Below, piece after piece: positions 35,159-42,993 of a stretch of DNA of 64,000 bases; position 1 is the stretch's first letter, and every line of letters begins with the position of its first letter. The notes beneath the pieces were generated by a model that saw only the letters and a program-made list of their open reading frames with translations, ran no database searches and had not been told where the DNA came from. The position numbers and the translations under genes were made by a program. This stretch comes from CAZADA01 sp964568975 (lineage in GTDB: Bacteria; Pseudomonadota; Alphaproteobacteria; Caulobacterales; Maricaulaceae), in contig CAZMSO010000018.1 in assembly GCA_964568975.1 (NCBI GenBank), forward strand, positions 1 to 64,000, given 5' to 3'.

Positions 35159-35953
35159 TCAAAGCGGCCGCCCATGGCGGGCGATCAAGTCGCGGCGGAT
35201 CTTGCGCATGCCGCCGAGCCAGCGGTCCGGCTCCGCGACGCGCATGGCCGCATACTGTTCAGTATTGGGATGAGTGGTGACGCGAAACTGCTTCGCGTCA
35301 ATCGCGGCGAAGAGCGCGTCGGCCACCTCCTTGGGTTCAATATAGCCGGACAGGCCCTGGGAGCCGTGCTCAATGCCCTTCACCAAATTGGTGCGCACCC
35401 CCTCCGGACACAGGCAATGGACCTGAAGGCCCTCATCGCCATGGGCGACGGCGAGAGCCTCCGCCAACGCCACCGCGGCGTGCTTTGTGACAGAGTACGG
35501 CGTGTCGCCCACTTGATGCAGCAAGCCCGCCGCGGAGGCGACCACCACGAACAGCCCGCCGCCGCGGGTCGTCATGGCCGGAACCAGATGGCGCGCGGCG
35601 TAGACCGTCGCCATGACATTCACTGACCAGCACAAGTCCCACGCGCCATTGGGCGCAGACCCCGCACCCCACAACGGCCCATCCGACACGCCCACGCCCG
35701 CATTCGACACAAAGGCGTCAATCGGGCCCAATCGCCGTTCCGCAACCGACAAAAACCCCGCCATCGAGGCTTCGCGCGCCGCGTCCAGGCGCATGCCGAC
35801 GCCGCCGAGCGCCTCGCCCACCTCAGCGGCTTTCGCGCCGTCCAGATCTCCGATGGCGACCCGCGCGCCGCGCGCCGCGAACCCTTCCGCAATGGCGCGG
35901 CCAATGCCGTTCGCGCCGCCCGTGACCGCGACCGTCTTGCCTGCCATCTCCAT
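35159..35953 (-). CDS. short-chain dehydrogenase/reductase (SDR)
   Basis: A 264-residue SDR. TGGANGIGRAIAEGF binds the cofactor; VSNAGVG is the NNAG-equivalent, VVVASAAGLLHQVG carries the Ser and YSVTKHAAVALAEAL the Tyr-x3-Lys. It has a C-terminal extension ending WLGGMRKIRRDL, seen in some lipid-active SDRs. GGAGG lies 5 nt before ATG 35953. It is the first gene of the eight-gene minus-strand operon that ends at 27434. Confidence 0.92.
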   Translation of the reverse strand: MEMAGKTVAVTGGANGIGRAIAEGFAARGARVAIGDLDGAKAAEVGEALGGVGMRLDAAREASMAGFLSVAERRLGPIDAFVSNAGVGVSDGPLWGAGSAPNGAWDLCWSVNVMATVYAARHLVPAMTTRGGGLFVVVASAAGLLHQVGDTPYSVTKHAAVALAEALAVAHGDEGLQVHCLCPEGVRTNLVKGIEHGSQGLSGYIEPKEVADALFAAIDAKQFRVTTHPNTEQYAAMRVAEPDRWLGGMRKIRRDLIARHGRPL

Positions 35954-36131
35954 GACGGCCTCCGTGGACTGGGCGCCGGGGGCGCGAACAAGCGAGCCCA
36001 AACTCAATTCACATAACATGAACGGTGTTCGGAACACGCCTGTCAAGGACGCTACCGCCGGCGTCGATCCGGTGCGATGGCGACCTTCGCCGCACATCGC
36101 GCTGCGACGCCGCGCGATGGCCCGCGCACAC

Positions 36132-36166
36132 GGAAAAAGCGACGGTCCCCCCGGACCGCCGCTTCC
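36132..36166. repeat. REP-like palindrome, copy 1
   Basis: An imperfect hairpin built on CGGTCC-CCCC-GGACCG with outer pairing GGAA/TTCC. It shares its core and right arm (GGACCGCCGCT) with copy 2, 32 bp away. It may act as a terminator of the 36269-36877 gene or as a REP/BIME-type element. Confidence 0.6.
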
Positions 36167-36197
36167 CATGTCCCCCGAAAAGCGTCCCCTGAAGAAT

Positions 36198-36233
36198 GCG
36201 GGAGCAACGGTCCCCCTGGACCGCCGCTCCCGC
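36198..36233. repeat. REP-like palindrome, copy 2
   Basis: A long hairpin: outer arms GCGGGAGC / GCTCCCGC and inner arms CGGTCC / GGACCG around CCCT. No T-run follows on either strand. The core is shared with copy 1. Confidence 0.65.
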
Positions 36234-36268
36234 TGCGGCATCGCCCCAGCCGGCGAAGCGTGTAACTG

Positions 36269-36877
36269 TTAAGACGCCTGCGCGCGCGTGCGCAGCGACG
36301 ACAAACCCGCCTCCGCGTCCGCAAGCGCAGCGATGACGGCGCGCGCGGCGTCATCGCTTGCCGCCCGGCGCGTCGCCTCCCCGTCTGTGATCGCCGCCGG
36401 CGTCTCCGGCTCCTCAAGGCGTTCCGCGAACGCCTCAACCTCGGCCGGTTCAAACGCGGCGTAGGCGTCGTCCTCGATGGCGTCCGTCAGCGCCTCCTCG
36501 AACGCGCCGACCGGTTTCGCGCGCACCCCAAGCGCGCCCTCAATCACGCCAAGGCGCAAATGCATCCGCCGCGACAGCGCGCCGATCAACAGCGCCGCCT
36601 CCATCAAACGCGGCACCACGCCGTCCAAGCTCAGATCCCGCCCCGACGGCAGATCCGAGAGGCTGATCGGGCTTTCGCCAATCAAATCTCGTTCCAAGCC
36701 GCGCAAGCGCCCATCGAGCTCAGCAAGGCTGTCAATGGTGTCGATCACTTGGCGCAGCCCGTCTTCCAACGTGGCTTCGCGCTCTGGATCATAGGATTTT
36801 CCTGAGGTGTGCGCCGCGGCGGCGTCGGCCGGCGCGATCCCGTCTTGATTGCGTTTGAACGCGCTGAATACGCCCAT
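36269..36877 (-). CDS. hypothetical protein, mostly helical
   Basis: A 202-residue soluble protein that I do not recognise. It has no signal peptide or membrane segment. Residues about 35-70 are amphipathic helix (LEDGLRQVIDTIDSLAELDGRLRGLERDLI), followed by a short linker, then a second helical part with RLMEAALLIGALSRRMHLRLG and an acidic Ala/Glu-rich tail. GGGAG precedes ATG 36877. It is a lone gene between the LeuDH gene and the SDR operon. Confidence 0.75.
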   Translation of the reverse strand: MGVFSAFKRNQDGIAPADAAAAHTSGKSYDPEREATLEDGLRQVIDTIDSLAELDGRLRGLERDLIGESPISLSDLPSGRDLSLDGVVPRLMEAALLIGALSRRMHLRLGVIEGALGVRAKPVGAFEEALTDAIEDDAYAAFEPAEVEAFAERLEEPETPAAITDGEATRRAASDDAARAVIAALADAEAGLSSLRTRAQAS

Positions 36878-37015
36878 TGTCGGCTCCCGTCTTGGCTGCA
36901 TCAGCCCGACCCAGCGCGCGCCGGGTCAGGTAACCTTAATGCAGCAAGAACGGCGCCAGACACTTGCTTGTGGCGAAAGCACCACAATCCCACGCGATCG
37001 ACGCAGCTCTCAGGC

Positions 37016-38104
37016 TTAAGCGGGGACCGGCGCGGACTGGGGCGCAAGACGCGCGCGCGCCAGCTCATCAGCGACGCTTTGCGTCGGGCGCTGGCCGGCG
37101 ATGGCCCGATCCAGCACGCTTTCCAGCGTGGCGATCAAGGCCGCGAGCTTCGCCTCCACCCAGTTGGGGTCGAAACGGCGGCCTTCGCGTGCGGCTAAGA
37201 TCTCGCCCGCGACATTGATGACGCCGCCGCCATTAATGACGTAATCGGGCGCATAGAGGATCCCGCGCTCGACCAACGCGGCGTCGACGGCCGCCTCGCT
37301 CAGTTGATTGTTCGCGCCGCCGGCCACAACGGAACACCGCAGCCGTGCGACGGTGTCCGGATTCAGCACAGCGCCCAGGGCGCAGGGCGCAAACACATCG
37401 ACATCGGCGTCGTAAATCGCCTCCGTCGCCGTCAGCTCTGCGCCCGTCTCCTCCGCGACGCGCGCAGCCGCCTGCGCGTTCACATCCGCCACCACGAGCC
37501 GTGCGCCCGCCTCAGCCAAATGCGCGCACAGCCGCGCGCCGACATGGCCGGTCCCTTGGACCGCCACCCGCAAACCAGTGAGGTCATCGCGCCCGAGACG
37601 GCGGCGAACACACGCTTTGAGCCCCTGAAAGACGCCGCGCGCGGTGACCGGAGACGGATCGCCAGAAGCCGCATCACCATCGGGCAGGCCCGCGACATGG
37701 CGGGTCCCGCGCGCGACCGCTTGCATGTCTTGGGGCGTCACGCCCACATCTTCTGCGGTGACATAGACGCCGCCAAGGGAGTTAATGGCGCGCCCATAAG
37801 CGGCGAACAGGGCGTCGCGGCGATCCGCATCCGCGACACTATCGCCCGTGCGCAACACAACGCCCTTGCCGCCCCCGAAAGGAATGTCGGCGACGGCGTT
37901 TTTGTAGCTCATCCCGCGCGAAAGGCGCAGCGCGTCCGTTAAGGCGTCATCGTCATCAGCATAGGACCAAAACCGCGTGCCGCCGGCCGCCGGCCCGCGC
38001 GCGGTGGAATGAACGGCGATGATGGCGCGCAAACCCGTGGCCGCATCGCTGAACAAGTGTACGCCTTCATGGTCGTCGAACGCGGCGCGATCGAAGAGTG
38101 TCAT
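37016..38104 (-). CDS. leucine/phenylalanine/valine dehydrogenase family protein
   Basis: A 362-residue Glu/Leu/Phe/Val dehydrogenase. Catalytic residues are present: Lys68 in MSYKNA, Lys80 in FGGGKGVV and Asp119 in TAEDVG. The NAD-binding domain has VQGTGHVG, and APCALGAVLNPDT and GGANNQL are typical. It interconverts branched-chain or aromatic amino acids and 2-oxo acids with NAD; the exact substrate is not decided by sequence. It is the last gene of the DUF3253-to-LeuDH minus-strand gene string, 84 bp after the methyltransferase-like gene. Confidence 0.93.
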   Translation of the reverse strand: MTLFDRAAFDDHEGVHLFSDAATGLRAIIAVHSTARGPAAGGTRFWSYADDDDALTDALRLSRGMSYKNAVADIPFGGGKGVVLRTGDSVADADRRDALFAAYGRAINSLGGVYVTAEDVGVTPQDMQAVARGTRHVAGLPDGDAASGDPSPVTARGVFQGLKACVRRRLGRDDLTGLRVAVQGTGHVGARLCAHLAEAGARLVVADVNAQAAARVAEETGAELTATEAIYDADVDVFAPCALGAVLNPDTVARLRCSVVAGGANNQLSEAAVDAALVERGILYAPDYVINGGGVINVAGEILAAREGRRFDPNWVEAKLAALIATLESVLDRAIAGQRPTQSVADELARARLAPQSAPVPA

Positions 38105-38188
38105 GGCGATCCATCCCTTGTGTGGCGTCGCCCGTCATGTCCCGGCGGGACCCGCGGCGACGGCGCGTCCTGAGGCGGCGGACGCGTC

Positions 38189-39112
38189 CTATGAGACCGA
38201 CGAGGCGACCCGCGCGGCGAGAAAGCGATACACCGCCACATCGCCCCGCTCGAGGGCCGCGACCCGTTGTAGGGCCTCATTCAGGGCGCGCGTCAATTCA
38301 TAAACCACATGCTTGCCGTGGGGACCGTCGAGAATCCGTTCCGTCACCTCATCAAACGCCGCTGCGAACCGCTCAATGGCGGCGCGATGTTGGGCGATCG
38401 CCAAGCCTGTCCCGTCCTCCTCGACGCGCAGGTCAAACCGGCACGCGTCAAACCGCGCGCGCCAGGTCTCCAAATCCACCACCCGCGCGCCGGCGAGCCC
38501 ACCCAAAGCGGCCGCGCGCGGCGCCGCCTCCTCCAGCACCCACTCCGCCGCGATGAGCAGCGCTCCAGGACGCATCGCCCCATGGAGCGCGCGCAAGAGC
38601 GGACGCGGATCGCGCAGCTCCCACAAGCGCTCCAGCGACACCGCCGCGTCCACCGGTCGCCGGTCGAGCTGCGGCGTCGCCGCGTCCACAGCCAGCATGC
38701 GCACGGGCGCAGCGGCCGGATCGCGCGCCGCGACCCGCTCGCCCCCCGCCGCCAGCAAATCCGCGCGCCACTCATAGCCGTCAATGGCGACGCCATACCG
38801 ATCCGCGGCCGCGCACACGCCGCCGCCGGCGCCGCCGCCAATCCAGGCCACAAGCTGGCCAGGACGCGGATCTAACGCGGCGAGACGATCAGCCTGGCTG
38901 TCGGGGTCTGCAGGACCATCACAGCCGCACCCCCACAAACACGAGCGCGCCGCCTCAGCGCACATCGCGCGCAGATCCTCCGGCGGCTCCGCCAACACAT
39001 GGCCTGGCGCCAGCGGCGCCGGCGCGAGAACCGCTGCGCCCGCGCCCGCACTGTGATCGAGCCAGTCGCGCAAACGGCTGAACGCCTGGGTGACGGCGAG
39101 CGTTTTCGCCAA
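38189..39112 (-). CDS. class I SAM-dependent methyltransferase-like protein
   Basis: A 307-residue protein. A helical N-terminal part (about 1-75) ends in a small Cys cluster, CLWGCGCDG. A Rossmann-type domain follows with LVAWIGGGAGGG (motif I) and AVSLERLWELRDPRPLLRAL, then GALLIAAEWVLEE (post-motif strands). The C-terminal 80 residues are helical. The fold assignment is from pattern and the target is unknown. The start chosen is TTG 39112, with GGAGTAGGA just upstream; an ATG start would run far into the hydrolase gene. The Cys cluster is unusual for the fold. Confidence 0.72.
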   Translation of the reverse strand: MAKTLAVTQAFSRLRDWLDHSAGAGAAVLAPAPLAPGHVLAEPPEDLRAMCAEAARSCLWGCGCDGPADPDSQADRLAALDPRPGQLVAWIGGGAGGGVCAAADRYGVAIDGYEWRADLLAAGGERVAARDPAAAPVRMLAVDAATPQLDRRPVDAAVSLERLWELRDPRPLLRALHGAMRPGALLIAAEWVLEEAAPRAAALGGLAGARVVDLETWRARFDACRFDLRVEEDGTGLAIAQHRAAIERFAAAFDEVTERILDGPHGKHVVYELTRALNEALQRVAALERGDVAVYRFLAARVASSVS

Positions 39113-39158
39113 AGTCCTACTCCGCGCCGCCGACGCCGCACCATGCGCTGACCCAAGC

Positions 39159-40202
39159 TTAGCCGCGACAGAGTGACCAATCGGTTGCAGGCGCGCGCGC
39201 CAAGGGCGGCGCGCCAGAGGGGGCGGGCGCGGCCGGATCGCGCACGAAAGCGACAATGTCGCGCCACACGGTCTCCGCTTGGAGGTCGCGCAACAGCATG
39301 TGCCAGCCGTCGCGGTAAGAGCCCGTGCGCGTGCAAGGGCCCAACCGCGCGGCCACACGCTCCACCGCGGCGCGCGCCACCAGCTGGTCGTTGTCGCCAT
39401 GGAGCACCAAAAGCGGCGTGCGCCGCCCGGCCCGCGCGAGGGCGGCCTCGTCCATCAACGCCACCAGCCCCGCCAAAGTGTCGAAGCGGGTGTCGCGGAG
39501 ATAGAGCGGGTCGCGGCCATTGCGCCGCAACGCCTCGATGTTGTCGGAGGCTTGGATCCGCCGGGCGATGCGCTTAGGCGGCTCCACCGCCGTCGGCCCG
39601 CCCAGCCGGGACGCAAACCATAACGGCACACGCTGGACGAATGGCGTGCGCCGCACCGCCGGCGCTGTCGCGATGATCCGATCCGCTAAGGGCGCTGACG
39701 ACGCCGCGTCCGCGCTCAGCGCCACGGCCCCGCCCATGCTCTGGCCGACGACGGCAAGAACCGCGTCCGGGTGGCGGGCCCGTGCGGCGACGAGCGCAGC
39801 GGTGAGATCACGCCGCATCAGCGCCGCGCCCGGCCAGACGCCGCGCTGGGGCGATCGGCCGAAGCCGCGTTGGTCAAACGCGTAGACAATGATGCCCTGC
39901 GACGCCCAATACGGCCCCGCGCGCCAGAACGCGTCGGAGTGCTCGCTCATGCCATGGAGGGCGACGATCGCCGCCCAAGGCGCGCCCGCCCAGCCCTCAT
40001 CCTGCGGCGACCACACCGTCAGACCCAGGCGCGCGCCATCAAAGGAGACAAACCATTCCCCCGCCAGCTCCGGGCCCGCAAAGCCCGCCGGCGGGCGTAA
40101 AGGCTGCTGCGTCACGGGCGCGCACGAGGCCGCGACCGCGCCAAGCGCCACGAGTGTCGCAAGGGCCGCGATGAGAGCGCGCGGCAGCCAGCGTGTGGTC
40201 AT
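39159..40202 (-). CDS. alpha/beta hydrolase lipoprotein (monoacylglycerol-lipase-like)
   Basis: A 347-residue protein with an N-terminal hydrophobic signal ending in a lipobox-like GAVAASC, so probably membrane-anchored. Residues about 60-320 form a hydrolase_4 domain with LHGMSEHSDAF (oxyanion), the nucleophile elbow GQSMGGAVAL, PLLVLHGDNDQLV (acid) and SYRDGWHMLL (His). It is predicted to split lipid monoesters. The ATG overlaps the UDG stop by four bases. Confidence 0.9.
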   Translation of the reverse strand: MTTRWLPRALIAALATLVALGAVAASCAPVTQQPLRPPAGFAGPELAGEWFVSFDGARLGLTVWSPQDEGWAGAPWAAIVALHGMSEHSDAFWRAGPYWASQGIIVYAFDQRGFGRSPQRGVWPGAALMRRDLTAALVAARARHPDAVLAVVGQSMGGAVALSADAASSAPLADRIIATAPAVRRTPFVQRVPLWFASRLGGPTAVEPPKRIARRIQASDNIEALRRNGRDPLYLRDTRFDTLAGLVALMDEAALARAGRRTPLLVLHGDNDQLVARAAVERVAARLGPCTRTGSYRDGWHMLLRDLQAETVWRDIVAFVRDPAAPAPSGAPPLARAPATDWSLCRG

Positions 40203-40918
40203 CGCACCGCCCCTTCTCGGTTCGCCTCTCCAAGGTCCGCCGCCAGGGCGGCTGCGACCCGCGCCCGCAAGGCCGGCAGCAACTCCGTCTCGAACCAGGG
40301 ATGGCGCTTGATCCAAGCGTTGTTGCGCCAAGACGGATGCGGCAGCGGCGTCACGGCCTCTCCATACGCACGCCATGCCGCGACAGTCTCCGCGACGGTG
40401 GCTTTCGCGCGCGCGCCAAGATGAAGCCGGTGGGCGTAAGCGCCCACCACCAATGTCAGCCGCCGACGCGGCAGCGCCTCAAGCACGCGGTCGCGCCACA
40501 GCGGCGCGCACTCCGGCCGCGGCGGCTTGTCGGCGCCTTGGGGCGTCAAACCCGGAAAGCAAAAACCCGCCGGAACCACAGCAATCTTAGTCATATCGTA
40601 GAACACGGCCTCGTCCACGCCCATCCAATCCCGCAACCGATCCCCGGACGGATCCACGAACGGCGCGCCCACATGATGAACTCTGGCCCCCGGGGCTTGC
40701 CCGGCGATGAGAATGCGCGCGTCGGGATGAAGGCGCACAACCGGCCGCGGCGCATGGGGCAAAACGTCCGCACACACCCGACACGCGCGGATCTCAGCCA
40801 CAAGCGCGCGCAGCGCGGCGCGTTCCGCCTCACCCGCGGCGACCGCCGTCAGGGGCGCGGTCGGGGGCGCGGTCGGGGGCGCGGTCGGGGCCGCCGTCAG
40901 GGCCGGGTCGGCGTCCAT
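40199..40918 (-). CDS. uracil-DNA glycosylase family protein (iron-sulfur type)
   Basis: A 239-residue protein. After an Ala/Pro/Thr-rich N-terminus there are CRVC, GQAPGARVHH (the GxxPG water-activating loop), DWMGVDEAVFYD and LPHPSWRNN (late His-Pro-Ser motif). Four cysteines (CRVC, GFCFPG, RPECAP) are placed like the 4Fe-4S ligands of family 4/5 glycosylases. It should excise uracil or a related damaged base. The start overlaps the DUF29 gene by 22 bp and the end overlaps the hydrolase gene. Some members of this subgroup lack tested activity. Confidence 0.85.
   Translation of the reverse strand: MDADPALTAAPTAPPTAPPTAPLTAVAAGEAERAALRALVAEIRACRVCADVLPHAPRPVVRLHPDARILIAGQAPGARVHHVGAPFVDPSGDRLRDWMGVDEAVFYDMTKIAVVPAGFCFPGLTPQGADKPPRPECAPLWRDRVLEALPRRRLTLVVGAYAHRLHLGARAKATVAETVAAWRAYGEAVTPLPHPSWRNNAWIKRHPWFETELLPALRARVAAALAADLGEANREGAVR
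40852..40899 (-). repeat. 12-bp tandem repeat in the UDG N-terminus
   Basis: Three exact copies plus one diverged copy of GGGGCGCGGTCG (plus strand) encode PTAP-type repeats at the N-terminus. The unit is a multiple of three, so copy-number change keeps the frame. Confidence 0.8.
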
Positions 40919-41364
40919 TCCGCGCCTCGGCCCAGAATGTCGTCCCAGCCGTAGGGGCGGACGTCGGGAAACTCCGGCGTCGTCTCCGGCTCATCCGCCG
41001 CGAAGGCGACCGCGGCCCGGCGCACGGCCTTCGCAGAGCACCACGGCAGCAACGCTTTGACCTTGGCCGCCAGGGATCGGGTGAGACGGTCTTCAAGCTC
41101 GCGGCGAAACTGCACGATCTCACGCCGCCAGCCCGCCGCCGGCGCGTCATGGGCGTTGTGCTCACGCTTCAGGAAATGCGCGAGGATCTGCGTCGTCAGG
41201 CTTACACACGCCCGCAGCTGCTCACGGCCCAAACCCTCAATCTCCTCCGCCAAGAGGTCATAGTCGAGCGCGTTCGCCCCGGCCTCCCGGCGGCGCAGAG
41301 CCGCGGCCTGGGCCTCGGTCCAGGCGAAGAAGTCGGCGTCGTGGAGAGACGTCGATCCGCTCAT
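40897..41364 (-). CDS. DUF29 family protein
   Basis: A 155-residue protein with the DUF29 pattern: an N-terminal LHDADFFAWTEAQAAALRR, LAEEIEGLGREQLRA in the centre and a following helix LAHFLKREHNAHDAPAAGW. The function of the family is unknown; members are cytoplasmic helical proteins, abundant in cyanobacteria and some Proteobacteria. The 3' end overlaps the UDG gene by 22 bp. Confidence 0.9.
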   Translation of the reverse strand: MSGSTSLHDADFFAWTEAQAAALRRREAGANALDYDLLAEEIEGLGREQLRACVSLTTQILAHFLKREHNAHDAPAAGWRREIVQFRRELEDRLTRSLAAKVKALLPWCSAKAVRRAAVAFAADEPETTPEFPDVRPYGWDDILGRGAEWTPTRP

Positions 41365-41400
41365 CCATGCCTCGCTCGCACAACGGGCACCGCGCCCGGC

Positions 41401-41916
41401 TCAAAGGTCGCGATGCAGAATGTGGACGTCAACCACGCCGTGGCGCGGATGCCGGAAACCGCTGGGGACCGTCCCGACAACCTGAAACCCGAGACTGCGC
41501 CACAACGCCAGAGCGTGCGTGTTCGTCGCGATGACAAAATTGAATTGCATCGCCGCAAAGCCCAGGCGCTTAGCCTCCTCGAGCGCGAACACGCCCATGG
41601 CGCGGCCGACGCCCCCTCCGCGCGCAGCCTCCGCCGTCACGAAGCTCGCATTCGCCACATGATCGCCGCCCCCAAGCGCGTTGGGTTTGAGGGAGAACGC
41701 CCCAAGCAGCGCGCCCGCCGTCGGATCGCGGGCGCCGTAAACGCGCGCGCTCGGCGCAAACCACGCGCGCGCGACGTCCTCGGCCGTCCAGTCGCGAGGA
41801 TGAGCGTACGTCTCTCCCGCGCGGATCACCGGCTCAAAAATCGCCCAAAGCTCTGGCCCATCCGCCGGGCGGAGCGGGACGATGAGCGCGCTCACGCCGC
41901 CCTCGCGGCTGGTCAT
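41401..41916 (-). CDS. GNAT-family N-acetyltransferase
   Basis: A 171-residue GNAT protein. VIRAGETYAHPRDW near the start resembles the phosphinothricin-acetyltransferase-like subgroup. The acetyl-CoA loop is EAARGGGVGRAMG, and NTHALALWRSLGFQVVGTVP is typical of GNAT strand-helix 4/5. Substrate unknown. It starts inside the DUF3253 stop (ATGA). Confidence 0.9.
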   Translation of the reverse strand: MTSREGGVSALIVPLRPADGPELWAIFEPVIRAGETYAHPRDWTAEDVARAWFAPSARVYGARDPTAGALLGAFSLKPNALGGGDHVANASFVTAEAARGGGVGRAMGVFALEEAKRLGFAAMQFNFVIATNTHALALWRSLGFQVVGTVPSGFRHPRHGVVDVHILHRDL

Positions 41917-42170
41917 GGCGGGTCGGTGTCGCCCCGGGCCAGACGCACCCGGTAGACCCCTTTGAAATCATGTGGATCGACGGGCTTGCCCTTGCGCGTG
42001 ATGACCACGCGCCCGGCCTGGGCCATGCGCACGGCGGCCGCGCGCACCGCCGGCATCAGCCGCCGCCAGCCCTGCGCCTCTAGGGCGCGCGCAACCTCTG
42101 ACGGGCACAGCGACTTGTCCGGCCCACGATCGGCGGCTAGGCGAAGAAGCGTCTGATCAATGTCGTCCAT
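41913..42170 (-). CDS. DUF3253 protein
   Basis: An 85-residue protein matching DUF3253: an N-terminal LLRLAADRG, then CPSEVARAL, WRRLMPAVRAAAVRMAQAG, and VITRKGKPVDPHDFKGVYRVRL near the end. The shape suggests a small winged-helix-like domain. The function is unknown. It is the first gene of a minus-strand string running to the LeuDH gene. Confidence 0.9.
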   Translation of the reverse strand: MDDIDQTLLRLAADRGPDKSLCPSEVARALEAQGWRRLMPAVRAAAVRMAQAGRVVITRKGKPVDPHDFKGVYRVRLARGDTDPP

Positions 42171-42257
42171 GGCGTGCGCGGTCTCTGCGTCCGCCTCCCC
42201 GATCCCATCGCCGCGCCCGCGCCGTCAAGGCCGCGGCCCCAGCCCCAGGAGGCGGCT

Positions 42258-42977
42258 ATGCGCCGTGATCACCGCCCGCCCTGGCTGCGCGATGCGTGGA
42301 ACGCTTATGAAGCCTGGTGGACGCAGCGCTTTCTCGCACCGCAATTTGACGCGCTGGGGCCTCGGCCGGTGGTGGTGCGTCCCTGGTTTGTGGAGGTGTT
42401 TGGCGCGGGCGTGCGCGTGGGCGCGGATCTCTCAGCGTTAGCGGGCGCAGACGCGCGCATTCGCTTGACCACCTGGCCGGCGCCCGGCGGTGAGGCCGCG
42501 ATCACGTTGGGCGACGCCACGCTTCTGACCGGCGGCGTGCGCTTTCTGGCGGCGAAGGATGTGACGGTCGGCGATGGCTGCCTCTTCGCGCACCGGGCCG
42601 TGATCACTGACTGCGACTGGCACGGGCTTTACGACCGCCTGGACGCCGCTAAGGACGCGCGGCCCGTGCGCCTGGGCGACAATGTGTGGGTCGGCGACGG
42701 CGCTTACATCGGCAAGGGCGTGACTGTTGGCGATCACGCAGTCATCGCCGCGCGGTCCGTCGTCGTGAAGGACGTGCCGGCCTTCGCCGTCGTGGCGGGC
42801 GTTCCCGCCAAAGTCGTGAAGGAACTCGACCCCGAAACGCCGCGGCGCACGCGCATGGACCTCTACGCCACGCCGGGGGTGGAGGCCTATTTCGACGACG
42901 CTTGGCGGCGGCGGCACGGCCGCAACACCTTGCTTGATTGGGCGCGCTCGAAACTCGCGCCGACGCGTGAGGACTGA
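42258..42977 (+). CDS. hexapeptide-repeat acyltransferase (left-handed beta helix)
   Basis: A 239-residue transferase. Hexapeptide turns run from about residue 85: LTGGVRFLAAKDVTVGDGC, LGDNVWVGDGAYIGKGVTVG and VVAGVPAKVVKEL, as in maltose/galactoside-type O-acetyltransferases. AHRAVITDCDWHGLYD contains the likely catalytic His. AGGAGG precedes ATG 42258. It is divergent from DUF3253 and convergent with the nucleoside transporter gene. The acceptor is unknown, perhaps a sugar. Confidence 0.9.
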   Translation: MRRDHRPPWLRDAWNAYEAWWTQRFLAPQFDALGPRPVVVRPWFVEVFGAGVRVGADLSALAGADARIRLTTWPAPGGEAAITLGDATLLTGGVRFLAAKDVTVGDGCLFAHRAVITDCDWHGLYDRLDAAKDARPVRLGDNVWVGDGAYIGKGVTVGDHAVIAARSVVVKDVPAFAVVAGVPAKVVKELDPETPRRTRMDLYATPGVEAYFDDAWRRRHGRNTLLDWARSKLAPTRED

Positions 42978-42993
42978 GCGCGCCGCCCGCGCC

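Larger units (their letters stand above)
35954..36268. other. intergenic region with promoter space and paired hairpins
   Basis: This 315-bp stretch holds no convincing gene. The part next to 35954 should hold the promoter of the catabolic operon (the AT-richer stretch around 36000-36050 is the best candidate). The far part contains two related palindromes, at 36132 and 36198. Confidence 0.6.
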
